Shown here: positions 28,106 through 36,376 of the stretch, in pieces
How the letters are laid out: every line of letters starts with the position of its first letter
How positions within the stretch are numbered: the first letter of the stretch is position 1
Translations under genes and position numbers: made by a program
The notes under the pieces: model-generated
What the model saw: only the letters and a program-made list of their open reading frames with translations
Database searches by the model: none
What the model was told of the DNA's origin: nothing
Assembly (NCBI GenBank): GCA_964550435.1
Contig: CAZJZI010000010.1
Span: forward strand, 1-57,550
Length of the DNA: 57,550 nucleotides
Source of the DNA: UBA11400 sp964550435
GTDB taxonomy: Bacteria; Bacteroidota; Rhodothermia; Balneolales; HLUCCA01
Direction of reading: 5' to 3'

Positions 28106-28131
28106 TAATACACAACCAAACATTAACGACA

Positions 28132-28458
28132 ATGCAGGTAAACGAAATCAATGTAAATGACTTGAATGAGCGGATCCAAAAAGGCGATAAAATCAATCTG
28201 TTGGATGTCAGAGAACAGTTTGAATACAATATGGTGAACCTCGATGGTAAATTGATTCCTCTCGGTGAACTGGAGTCCAGGATTGGAGAAATTGAAGAAT
28301 GGAAAGACCAGGAAATCATTATTCACTGTCGTTCAGGTGCGCGAAGTGCGGAAGCTTGTCGTATTTTGATGCGACACGGATTCAAGAACCCCATAAATCT
28401 TCAGGGTGGAATCAATCGTTGGGCTATGTTGATTGACCCATCCCTTCCTATGTATTAA
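28132..28458 (+). CDS. Single-domain rhodanese sulfurtransferase
   Basis: Cytoplasmic 108-residue rhodanese. INLLDVREQFEYN, the active loop CRSGARS with the catalytic Cys (about residue 65), and LQGGINRWAMLID are the family landmarks. It resembles GlpE/PspE-type single-domain proteins or the rhodanese domain of MoeB-like proteins. No partner gene defines its sulfur acceptor. It ends a + run (miaA to rhodanese) and is followed by a bidirectional terminator facing rho. Confidence 0.9.
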   Translation: MQVNEINVNDLNERIQKGDKINLLDVREQFEYNMVNLDGKLIPLGELESRIGEIEEWKDQEIIIHCRSGARSAEACRILMRHGFKNPINLQGGINRWAMLIDPSLPMY

Positions 28459-28477
28459 TTCAGTAATATTCTCACAT

Positions 28478-28512
28478 AAAAGGCGGCTCACTCATCGTGA
28501 AACGCCTTTTTT
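28478..28512. terminator. Bidirectional terminator between rhodanese and rho
   Basis: AAAAGGCG pairs with CGCCTTTT around a 17-base loop, flanked by A-tract on the left and T-tract on the right. It lies between two convergent stops (28458 and 28529) and can serve both strands. Confidence 0.75.
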
Positions 28513-28528
28513 GTTTATATCGATTTAA

Positions 28529-29782
28529 CTACCCCAATGCAGCGATCTGATTCAATAATTCGTCATTACTTTTTGTTCTACGAAGTACCTGTAGCAGACT
28601 GACCATAGACTCACGCGGAGATTTTTTAAGTAAATATCTACGAACCATATTTCTCTCTTCCATTGAGTCTTTGATAAATTTGACTTCATTTCTTGTTCCG
28701 GAAGCTGCTATGTTTATAGCCGGGAAAATTCGATCGTTTGCAATTTCACGATCTAGTACCAGTTCCATATTTCCGGTTCCTTTGAATTCTTCAAAAATGA
28801 GATCATCCATTCTAGAGTTGGTTTCAACAAGAGCTGTTGCGATAATTGTTAATGATCCTCCATTTTCTATTTTCCGCGCTGACCCAAATATTTTCTTAGG
28901 TATCTCAAGAGCACGTATATCAAGTCCACCTGACATCGTTCTACCTGATCCGGTCTGTGCAGCGTTGTAGGCTCGACCCATGCGTGTCAGAGAGTCTATC
29001 AGCAGTACAGCGTCTTCTCCCATCTCTGCAAGTCTTTTAACGTAACCAAGGGCCATTTCAGAGATTCTTACATGTGACAAGGTCGGTTTATCGTTAGATG
29101 ATGCAAAAACCTTACCCTTGGTAGTACGCATAAAGTCTGTGACTTCTTCTGGTCGTTCATCAACCAACAGCACGGCCAAATGGATACCAGGATAGTGTTC
29201 ATCAATGGCGTGAGCGATTTTCTTTAGCAATACGGTTTTTCCCGTTCGTGGTGGTGCTACAATCAAAGCTCGTTGTCCCCTGCCAACCGGGGCGATCAGA
29301 TCAATAACCCTAAGTTCAACGTCATCAGGACTGAATCCCAATTTCAAATGCTCTATTGGCATGATCGGGGTTTGCAATTCAAATCGATTCGCTTTAGTCC
29401 ACTTTTCTAACGGTGCATCCATAAGTCCATCTATCGTTGCAACATGCAGATTCCCCTTTTGGTCGCGCTCAAGTGTCCCACGGAGAGTTAAACCTGTTTT
29501 AAGGTTGTTATAACGTACTTCTTCGGGATATAAAAACGGATCTCGTTGATTTTTTGAAAACTCATAGTCGAGCTTTCGAATAAAACCATATCCTTTTTCA
29601 TTGATTTCAACAACCCCAGAGTATTCTCCACCAAAAGTGACATTCTGATTATTGATAAACTCGGGTACCTGTCCACCAACATGTTGCTGATGTGGCTTTT
29701 GGTTGTTGTTACCGCGTTTTTTGTTGCGGTTCTTCTTGTTGTTATTTCGCTTACGACGATTGTTGTCGCGAGACTGATTCAT
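28529..29782 (-). CDS. rho: Transcription termination factor Rho
   Basis: RNA-dependent ATPase ring that terminates transcription. Cold-shock-like RNA-binding domain: GVVEINEKGYGFIR, YPEEVRYNNLKTGLTLRG. ATPase domain: APVGRGQRALIVAPPRTGKT (P-loop about 176-183), VLLVDERPEEVTDF, MALGYVKRLAEMGEDAVLLI (Walker B) and GGSLTIIATALVET. The 417-residue chain begins with about 35 Asn/Arg/Lys-rich disordered residues. The N-terminal helical Rho_N bundle of E. coli Rho is missing; basic low-complexity N-termini are known in Bacteroidota Rho proteins. Genes upstream on the same strand are the TPR protein and glycogen set, separated by 183 bp with a hairpin. Confidence 0.97.
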   Translation of the reverse strand: MNQSRDNNRRKRNNNKKNRNKKRGNNNQKPHQQHVGGQVPEFINNQNVTFGGEYSGVVEINEKGYGFIRKLDYEFSKNQRDPFLYPEEVRYNNLKTGLTLRGTLERDQKGNLHVATIDGLMDAPLEKWTKANRFELQTPIMPIEHLKLGFSPDDVELRVIDLIAPVGRGQRALIVAPPRTGKTVLLKKIAHAIDEHYPGIHLAVLLVDERPEEVTDFMRTTKGKVFASSNDKPTLSHVRISEMALGYVKRLAEMGEDAVLLIDSLTRMGRAYNAAQTGSGRTMSGGLDIRALEIPKKIFGSARKIENGGSLTIIATALVETNSRMDDLIFEEFKGTGNMELVLDREIANDRIFPAINIAASGTRNEVKFIKDSMEERNMVRRYLLKKSPRESMVSLLQVLRRTKSNDELLNQIAALG

Positions 29783-29903
29783 ACAAATAAAATAAGTGGT
29801 TAATCGCGGCTTTTAATGCCGTTAAATGAGATCTGATTGACTGTTGCGCGGATGAGTTAGTGGTTTAGCTTAGTTGACTAAAACCGTGCGCTGGAAAGGA
29901 AGA

Positions 29904-29929
29904 GGGTCCTAAGCAAATACTTAGGACCC
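29904..29929. terminator. Perfect hairpin between TPR gene and rho
   Basis: GGGTCCTAAG and CTTAGGACCC form a perfect 10-bp stem with the 6-base loop CAAATA, 36 bp after the TPR gene stop and 121 bp before rho. On the transcribed (minus) strand it is followed by a C/T-rich tract, not a clean U-run. It may be a weak terminator, an RNA-stabilising 3' end or a leader element of rho. Confidence 0.55.
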
Positions 29930-29965
29930 AATAATCACAATATACAGAAAAGTATGAAAAGTTGT

Positions 29966-31282
29966 TTATCGAATCGTAGTAGACTCGTTAATCCATGCGT
30001 AGCAGTCTCTTAATGAGCCATCAACCTGGATTTTGTCGCCAGCTTCCCAACCCTGATAAAATTTCTCTTCAACAGAAGGAGCAACATTCTGATATGTTGG
30101 ATATTGACGGCTTACAAACTGACGTGCAGACTCATCGTTGTTACGTGCTCTATCCAGATAATCCAGAACGAGATAGTAAACTACTTTATCCTGACGTGTC
30201 ATTGTTCCTCCAGCACAATTGGAAACAGCCTGACCATAGATTTCGGCAATCTTTAAATATGGTTGGCCCCATGATGGGTCTTGTTGTGAGGAACGACGTG
30301 CAAATTCACGCGCTCTTTGAAGATTACCCAAATTCAGGTAGTTATTGGACATTTCGTAGTAAACATTACGAAGCTCCATTTTGTCAGTAGTTTTTCCAGA
30401 AGCTTCTTCAAGATATGTTAATGCCTCACGGTAATTAACGTTATTTGCGCTCATATTGGCCATTCGCATAACATTGGTGAAACTTGGGTCACGCTGATAT
30501 AATGTTTCGGTCATTTCGCGGACTTTTTCACGGTTGTCTACTCGAGTGTAAAGATCAAATAGCTCTGTCAAAACTTCCATACTATCCCCTCTCGTTAGAA
30601 GGAAGTCGATTCGCTCTTGCGGATTACTGAACAGTCTGTCACGAACCGAGTTATAGTATTCTTTGGTACCAGGGGATGCATATTGCTCGGAATTATCCAT
30701 GAAAGCAATGACCTCATCACGCTGACCATTCGCAACCATCATACTGGAAATAAACTGCGCATAGTAACCATCTGCAGCCTGTATGAATTGCTGTGGATCC
30801 ATTTCATACAACTTCATATACTGAGCGGCTGCTTTGTTGTTGTTGTCTTCGATTTCACTATGAGTTTGTAGGAAACGACCATAGTTGAAGGTCCAACGGT
30901 ACACGTCTATTTCTTCTGGGGTAAAAATTGCAAGCACAGTTGAATAAAGTGTATTGGCTGAATCAATGTATGCCGCCTTCACAGTTGGGTCATTGTCAGC
31001 ACTAGCAAGCTCCTCATAAACCGTAATCATTCTGTCAAATGTGCGGTCTCCACGGTACTTGGCATTGTTAGGTAACTCAATATCTTTTGGATAATAAGTA
31101 ACCAAATAGCGACCAAAATTGGCGGCTGTTACATAGTCTTTGTTATTATAGAAGCTGGTAAAAACGGAAAAAGTCTCTAATGGAGACAATCCCATTGGTG
31201 CTTCAGGTATGTCGCCACTTTGAGCTTGAGCAAAGCCTGTAGAGGCTGTAGCCAGCATAAGTGTAATAAGCAACTTTTTCAT
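29966..31282 (-). CDS. TPR-repeat periplasmic protein
   Basis: Exported 438-residue protein (signal MKKLLITLMLATASTGFAQA) built of helical repeats: AATYMKLYEMDPQQFIQAAD-like segments, YREALTYLEEASGKTTDKME, LRNVYYEMSNNYLNLGNLQR, AREFARRSSQQDPSWGQPYL, a tetratricopeptide pattern (W/L-G-Y-A-F-A-P spacing). No catalytic motif is visible. The C-terminus is EKFYQGWEAGDKIQVDGSLR. It follows an outer-membrane protein gene by 28 bp, so it may be an assembly or scaffold partner of that protein. Function unknown. Confidence 0.8.
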   Translation of the reverse strand: MKKLLITLMLATASTGFAQAQSGDIPEAPMGLSPLETFSVFTSFYNNKDYVTAANFGRYLVTYYPKDIELPNNAKYRGDRTFDRMITVYEELASADNDPTVKAAYIDSANTLYSTVLAIFTPEEIDVYRWTFNYGRFLQTHSEIEDNNNKAAAQYMKLYEMDPQQFIQAADGYYAQFISSMMVANGQRDEVIAFMDNSEQYASPGTKEYYNSVRDRLFSNPQERIDFLLTRGDSMEVLTELFDLYTRVDNREKVREMTETLYQRDPSFTNVMRMANMSANNVNYREALTYLEEASGKTTDKMELRNVYYEMSNNYLNLGNLQRAREFARRSSQQDPSWGQPYLKIAEIYGQAVSNCAGGTMTRQDKVVYYLVLDYLDRARNNDESARQFVSRQYPTYQNVAPSVEEKFYQGWEAGDKIQVDGSLRDCYAWINESTTIR

Positions 31283-31310
31283 GACCTTATCTGTTTAGTG
31301 ATTGTGATTG

Positions 31311-32597
31311 TTACTGCAGTCTTCTCTGCAAGAACATCAGTTCTGACATGTTAAACGTGACCCTAACTGCGAATATTCTTTCTCTAACCAATTCATGCGA
31401 TGTGGTGCCCCGTATACCGACATCGAAATTTATGTCGACCGATGATCCCACAACGGGAGAGGGAATCCCCAGTCCGGCTGTAAATAAAATGGTCTCGATG
31501 GATTTGTCGTTTAATTCCAGATGACCGGAATCGTATGAAACACCCGCGCGATAAATAAACCGAGTGAACGCATTGTTTTCTTGTCTTCTTATCGCAGCAT
31601 ATTCAAAACCGAGGCCTAATTTAAAGCGGTCTTTGAGAAAATCCTCGTTAAAACCCGCAAAATTTTCGTACTTAGACCACTGCTGGTATTGAGCTTCAGT
31701 TGTAATCATGCTCAATTGGTTTGGATAATAACTAAGTCCCAATGTGTACTCGATTGGTAGCAAGCGTTCTCCCTTTTGATCGTCTTGCAATTTTACATCC
31801 GTATTCCCAAACTCGCCAGTCAATTTTCTTGTTTCGTCGAGGGTTACCGGAAGTGAAACTGATGCGCCAAAAGATAAATAGTCCTTATTTGTAAATGGTC
31901 TCGGAGTGTCGGCATATAATCCAAAACGATTTCCCATTCCATAAGATGAGACACTTTCACGCTCAGCGGTAAAAGCATAACCTAAGTCATCAAAGGAGTT
32001 CTCACGATAGTCTGATCGATTCCCGAAAACTATAGATGCAGCGTAGCCAACGGAAATCCTTTCATGCAGTTGGTAGCCAAAACCAAGTTCAAGACGGTTT
32101 AATCCCCCTTCACCTCTGGTGAATACTGAGTAATTAATGGTATCTGGTTGAGCAATTGCATTACCGGGACGAATGTAGGTACTTGTACTGCTTACAGAAT
32201 ATTTGCCTTCGGTAACTGGTGTTAGTGATAATGATACTCCTAAGCGCTCACGAATAATCGGTAGCTGAACCTGAAAAGTATTCATTTTGAAATTCGAGTA
32301 CTCTGCACTTGAATTCTGCTCTGTAGCCTGTACATACTCCGAACTAAACCCACCGTTCATTTTAGTAAGACGTGTGGTTGCCCACAAAGCCGGATTAGAT
32401 ACGTTTCCGTGAATCTGACTACGTATTGAAACTCCCGTTAAGCCCATACCCAAAGCTTGGGAAGAGCCATTTGACAGAGGCATTCCCGCGGCTAAAAATG
32501 AATAAATCGAGGCATCATTATACTGACTTTGCGCATGTACGAATTGCGAACCCAGGAAGAGGAATACCGTAAAGAGTACTGTTAATAGTTTTTTCAT
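31311..32597 (-). CDS. Outer-membrane beta-barrel protein (FadL/PorV-like appearance)
   Basis: 428 residues with signal peptide MKKLLTVLFTVFLFLGSQFV...HAQ. After cleavage: FLAAGMPLSNGSSQALGMGL TGVSI and NVSNPALWATT, the Gly-rich, SNPA-containing N-terminus seen in FadL/OmpP1/PorV-like barrels. Alternating amphipathic strands then run to the C-terminal FAVRVTFNMSELMFLQRRLQ. Function is unassigned. Its start overlaps the stop of the DUF4270-like gene by 4 bp (ATGA), so the two are translationally coupled, and the pair sits directly downstream of half-glgA. Confidence 0.75.
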   Translation of the reverse strand: MKKLLTVLFTVFLFLGSQFVHAQSQYNDASIYSFLAAGMPLSNGSSQALGMGLTGVSIRSQIHGNVSNPALWATTRLTKMNGGFSSEYVQATEQNSSAEYSNFKMNTFQVQLPIIRERLGVSLSLTPVTEGKYSVSSTSTYIRPGNAIAQPDTINYSVFTRGEGGLNRLELGFGYQLHERISVGYAASIVFGNRSDYRENSFDDLGYAFTAERESVSSYGMGNRFGLYADTPRPFTNKDYLSFGASVSLPVTLDETRKLTGEFGNTDVKLQDDQKGERLLPIEYTLGLSYYPNQLSMITTEAQYQQWSKYENFAGFNEDFLKDRFKLGLGFEYAAIRRQENNAFTRFIYRAGVSYDSGHLELNDKSIETILFTAGLGIPSPVVGSSVDINFDVGIRGTTSHELVRERIFAVRVTFNMSELMFLQRRLQ

Positions 32598-33775
32598 TGA
32601 TTTGCCTCCACACGAGTCACGATAATCCGGGGCGCCTTTAGCCCGGCACCGGAACTTAAAATTACATTTGGCCGAATTATACCATTATCAGTATCCATTA
32701 CCATATAGTAGGTGAACTCACGCCCACCATCTGCAATCGATCCATTCACAAGATTGGTTACATTAAATCGATAACTACCATCCGTGGAATCTAATACTGC
32801 AGATGTAACTGGATTCTTGGTTACATAAAATTCTTTCTCGCCTTCTTCGAGGTCAAATACTCTTATGATTCCATCAGAATATCTTGTATGTCCAAATGGC
32901 AGTGTTTCATTCAGTAATTGAGTGTCTTCATAGAATACAAGTTCTGCACGGGATACGATTTTCGCACCAACAACATCCTCGTCAATGTAAAAACTAAACC
33001 GACCCGCCTGTGTGAAATCATTATTAATTATAACTCCGTTGTCAAGATTCCGACTTGGTTCAACCAATCGGTAATTGCTTGCCCTCTGACGGATTGTCGT
33101 TGAGACATTATTTGTATCTGGTCGTTCAGCGATAAACGCGTTTTCTATTGAGCTTAAATAACTGATCTTGTTCCCGGAAACTGGTACAAAAGCCAACCCA
33201 AATTCACCAGCAACATAAGCACTGTCACGAATCCCGGAGTCAATAGCATAATAGGATAAATAGCGGTCTACCCAATCTTGTGGCATCTCAACAAACAAAG
33301 AATCGGTATTCCCGATTTCAAAACGGGTGATTGGTTGAGCTCCCAATACCGGTTGATCATCCATCCTCCACTCTTGAGCTCTCCATCGCTGTTGTATTTC
33401 ATAAACATCAAAGACCGTTGTACTCATACTGTCGCCATACGTTGCTACTGGGCGTAGTACAAATCCATATCGATAGTCAGGGAGTAGTGTGTCAGGTGAG
33501 CTCAACAAGCTTGGTGTCATCATCGCGACCGCTTCATAGGTCCCAAACAATGCGTCTTCATATCTCCCAAGTGCTACAACACCTTTATTTCCAGCATAAG
33601 ACACTAGTGGTTCAGTTTCCAGATCTAAGGTCGAGACAGTATCTACTGTTAAAGCTGGATTCGATGGTAAAAAAGTGGATCCTACGATGCCGTTGTCTTC
33701 ACAGCCGGCAATCAAAGATAACGTTATAACCAATGCTCCAAAAAGTGGAGTTAGGTTTCGGAATGATCGTTTCAA
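32594..33775 (-). CDS. DUF4270-like lipoprotein
   Basis: 393-residue lipoprotein (LFGALVITLSLIAGC then EDNGIVGSTFLPSNP). Features VDTVSTLDLETEPLVSY, GVVALGRYEDALFGTYEAVA and a later FYVTKNPVTSAVLD resemble the Bacteroidota DUF4270 family, which I recall being encoded beside glycogen synthase genes. No catalytic motif. Here too it lies 23 bp after the half-size glycogen synthase, supporting the assignment. Function unknown; an adhesive beta-sandwich surface lipoprotein is plausible. Overlaps the next gene by 4 bp. Confidence 0.65.
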   Translation of the reverse strand: MKRSFRNLTPLFGALVITLSLIAGCEDNGIVGSTFLPSNPALTVDTVSTLDLETEPLVSYAGNKGVVALGRYEDALFGTYEAVAMMTPSLLSSPDTLLPDYRYGFVLRPVATYGDSMSTTVFDVYEIQQRWRAQEWRMDDQPVLGAQPITRFEIGNTDSLFVEMPQDWVDRYLSYYAIDSGIRDSAYVAGEFGLAFVPVSGNKISYLSSIENAFIAERPDTNNVSTTIRQRASNYRLVEPSRNLDNGVIINNDFTQAGRFSFYIDEDVVGAKIVSRAELVFYEDTQLLNETLPFGHTRYSDGIIRVFDLEEGEKEFYVTKNPVTSAVLDSTDGSYRFNVTNLVNGSIADGGREFTYYMVMDTDNGIIRPNVILSSGAGLKAPRIIVTRVEANQ

Positions 33776-33798
33776 AAGATAAACTTAGATATAGGTGG

Positions 33799-34596
33799 TT
33801 AGTCGTTACTCAAGTTGTTATAGTAGTCTGCAAACTTGGCGGAAACATCAGATGGCGAGCCCTGAATCTTGACATACTCAATGTTCAAATCACCATATTG
33901 AGACTCGATCTCGTTTCGCATGTCGTTTCCAGTTACCACAAAGTCTGCATATTTCAAGCCAGCACGGATTGGATCAACCTTTCCATCGGTTTTTACCGAA
34001 TCACGGTCAAAGTCATCCCCCATTTTAAGGTATGTAAAGATATCATCATCAAACATACCATGATTTTCTGGCGTGTGAAGGTTATAAACGACTTTCGTCC
34101 CCTCAAAATTGCTCTCGTCTTTGTAAAGAGTCTTTACCAGCATCGGAACCAGACCCGAAGCCCAGTCATGACAATGGATAATGTCTGGTTTCCAACCCAA
34201 GCGCTTCACGGTTTCCAACACCCCTTTGTTATAAAACGCGAGTCTTTCTGCGTTATCCTCAAATGGCTCGTTGTTTTTTTGATCATGAAACAACCCTTTT
34301 CTTTTGAAATAGGTCTCATTATCAAGGAAGTACACCTGCAACTTAGCATTAGGGATACTGGCAACCTTGATTTTCATCGATTCTACTTTGTCGGCGATTT
34401 CTACCTCAATGCCCGCCAGACGGATAACCTCATGCAACCGGTTTCTACGATCATTGATGGTTCCATATTTTGGGAGCAGAATTCTGATTTCAAACCCTTT
34501 ATCCTGTAACGATGCGGGTAAAAAACGCATTAAATCTGCTGTGCTTGTGATTTTAGCAAATGGTGAAATCTCTGCCGATACGTAAAGTATTTTCAT
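33799..34596 (-). CDS. Single-domain (half-size) glycogen/starch synthase homologue
   Basis: 265 residues covering only the N-terminal GT5 catalytic-domain half; full GlgA is about 480 residues. It matches the Bacteroidota short form: ILYVSAEISPFAKI, LLPKYGTINDRRNRLHEVIR, IKVASIPNAKLQVYFLDNE, YFKRKGLF, PDIIHCHDWASGLVPML and VVYNLHTPENHG. The ADP-glucose-binding KTGGL near the N-terminus is replaced by KITSTADL, and the whole second Rossmann domain is absent. It therefore may not be catalytic alone; it could need a partner or have another role. It ends on a proper stop with an acidic tail, so it is not a frameshift: no second half is found downstream. Lies with malQ and glgB. Confidence 0.8.
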   Translation of the reverse strand: MKILYVSAEISPFAKITSTADLMRFLPASLQDKGFEIRILLPKYGTINDRRNRLHEVIRLAGIEVEIADKVESMKIKVASIPNAKLQVYFLDNETYFKRKGLFHDQKNNEPFEDNAERLAFYNKGVLETVKRLGWKPDIIHCHDWASGLVPMLVKTLYKDESNFEGTKVVYNLHTPENHGMFDDDIFTYLKMGDDFDRDSVKTDGKVDPIRAGLKYADFVVTGNDMRNEIESQYGDLNIEYVKIQGSPSDVSAKFADYYNNLSND

Positions 34597-34695
34597 GATA
34601 TCTGTTTATAAGTTGTGCGGAAGCCCCCACCCTTCTCAAATCAACACGCCTTGATCAAAGTCTCTAACAAAGTCACGTTGAACAGCAAACACGAT

Positions 34696-34703
34696 AAGCG
34701 CTT
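34696..34703. promoter_or_regulatory. AAGCGCTT palindrome (LacI-type operator core), copy 2
   Basis: TAAGCGCTTG occurs in the 205-bp gap between malQ and half-glgA, 100 bp upstream of the half-glgA start. No tRNA or small gene is seen in the gap. It shares its core with the site upstream of glgP, hinting at common control of glycogen genes. Confidence 0.4.
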
Positions 34704-34801
34704 GAAAGAAGTGGTAACTGCCACCTTGCACGCCCGCCCGTAAAAAAGAACGTTTTTGACGTAATCCTAAAAATAACAACTTTTACGGACGTATTAAACA
34801 A

Positions 34802-36352
34802 TCAATTTGGGTCTTCTGCATCTAATTCAACTATATTGGTGTCTTCCTGACGAACCCGAGTGTTTCTGTTCGCCATATTGACCAAATGTCGAAGATAATC
34901 TTTCTGAACTTTTTGTAGCATTTCTGGGGTATATCGCCAAATCCAGTTGTTTTCAGTAGTCCCTGGCAGGTTCATACGGTGCTGTGTTCCAAGTCCCATG
35001 AAGTCTTGAAGTGGAAAAATGGCCAGATCTGCAGTCGACATTATTCCAAGGCGTACCAATTCCCAATGAATCTCTCTGCCGTCAGATCGGGTATACTCAC
35101 GAGCCCAATGTTTTTCAACTTCTGGTGCAGAAGCGTACCAACCTTGGGTTGTGTCATTATCGTGAGTTCCAGTATAAACAACACAATTGCTGGTGCTGTA
35201 GTTGTGGGGTAAAAAGCTGTTTGATGCATCACCAGATAGGGAAAACTGCAAAATCTTCATTCCCGGAAATCCAAAAGTGTCCCTCAATTCAACAACGCCT
35301 GGAGTTATTACACCCAAATCCTCAGCAATAATTGGTACATCACCAAACTTCTCAACTATGGTCTGAAATAATTTCTTGCCCGGACCCTTTACCCAGCGAC
35401 CATGCTCAGCGGTTTTTGCCTCTGCTTTGACTTCCCAATAGGCATCAAACCCACGAAAGTGGTCTACACGGATTGCATCGTACATGGTAAACATCTGCTC
35501 AAATCTCTGCAACCACCACGAAAAACCATCTTTTTCCAAAACATTCCATTTATATAGCGGATTCCCCCAAAGCTGACCCGTTTTACTGAAGTAATCGGGT
35601 GGAACTCCAGCTACCAACACTCGATTCCCATTTTTATCAACTTCAAAATATTTCGAGTTCGACCACACATCAGAACTGTTGTGGTCCACAAAAATGGGGA
35701 TATCTCCAACTACCTGAACGCCGTGCTTATTAGCGTAGGATTTGAGAGCCATCCATTGGGTGAAAAATTCAAATTGAGCCCAATAATGAAATTCTATCTC
35801 ACCGCTTAGTTTCTTTTTCCATTCATCCAAAGCCTTCTTTTTACGGATAGCTAAATCTTTGTCCCACGTATTCCATGGTCGCTTTTCATTAACCTCAAGA
35901 CATGATCGAAACAACACGTAATCGTCTAACCAGTACGAATTGTTCTTTTTGAAAGCTTCAAATGCCGCTAAATCAGAGGCACTGGCCATTTTATAAAATC
36001 TCTCCGACGCTTTTGTGTATACAACATCTTTTTTTGCAAAAGCCTTGTCGTAATCTGCACGTGTTGTTAACGGTAATTTGGCAGAATCTGATTCTGATTG
36101 AGTTAAAAGTCCCTTTTTTACCAAAGTTTCTGGACTAATCAGGTAATGATTCCCCGCGAATGCCGAATAACTGGCATAAGGTGAGTTCCCATATCCAGTC
36201 GGACCTAACGGTAATATTTGCCAGACTGATTGATGTGTTTCGACTAAAAAATCGATGAAGCGATATGCTCCAGATCCAAAATCTCCCATTCCGTACTCCG
36301 ACGGAAAAGATGTCGGGTGCACCAAAGTGCCACAGGCACGTTTAAATTTCAT
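34802..36352 (-). CDS. malQ: 4-alpha-glucanotransferase (amylomaltase, GH77)
   Basis: Transfers alpha-1,4-glucan segments between maltodextrins in glycogen turnover. GH77 landmarks: GDFGSGAYRFIDFLVE, WQILPLGPTGYGNSPYASYS, VQVVGDIPIFVDHNSSDVW, RVDHFRGFDAYWEV (nucleophile Asp, about residue 293), IIAEDLGVITPGV (acid/base Glu, about 341) and YTGTHDNDTTQGWY. The 516-residue single-domain length is standard for bacterial amylomaltase. Cytoplasmic. Encoded 24 bp after glgB on the same strand. Confidence 0.96.
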   Translation of the reverse strand: MKFKRACGTLVHPTSFPSEYGMGDFGSGAYRFIDFLVETHQSVWQILPLGPTGYGNSPYASYSAFAGNHYLISPETLVKKGLLTQSESDSAKLPLTTRADYDKAFAKKDVVYTKASERFYKMASASDLAAFEAFKKNNSYWLDDYVLFRSCLEVNEKRPWNTWDKDLAIRKKKALDEWKKKLSGEIEFHYWAQFEFFTQWMALKSYANKHGVQVVGDIPIFVDHNSSDVWSNSKYFEVDKNGNRVLVAGVPPDYFSKTGQLWGNPLYKWNVLEKDGFSWWLQRFEQMFTMYDAIRVDHFRGFDAYWEVKAEAKTAEHGRWVKGPGKKLFQTIVEKFGDVPIIAEDLGVITPGVVELRDTFGFPGMKILQFSLSGDASNSFLPHNYSTSNCVVYTGTHDNDTTQGWYASAPEVEKHWAREYTRSDGREIHWELVRLGIMSTADLAIFPLQDFMGLGTQHRMNLPGTTENNWIWRYTPEMLQKVQKDYLRHLVNMANRNTRVRQEDTNIVELDAEDPN

Positions 36353-36376
36353 AACTGTAACGTCTTAATAATAATT

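Noticed and set aside
33799..34596. Half-glgA as a frameshifted or truncated pseudogene of a full GlgA.
   Set aside because: The open frame ends cleanly, the next gene follows in 23 bp with its own signal peptide, and no second GT-B domain remnant is downstream; its motifs match the short Bacteroidota form.
34740..34766. Possible terminator after malQ (A-tract, T-tract pair around GAAC).
   Set aside because: The stem needs a bulge and is almost all A-T; too weak to support.
34597..34801. A tRNA or small RNA in the 205-bp gap between malQ and half-glgA.
   Set aside because: No T-loop GTTCRA pattern, no acceptor-stem match and only weak hairpins; only the AAGCGCTT site stands out.
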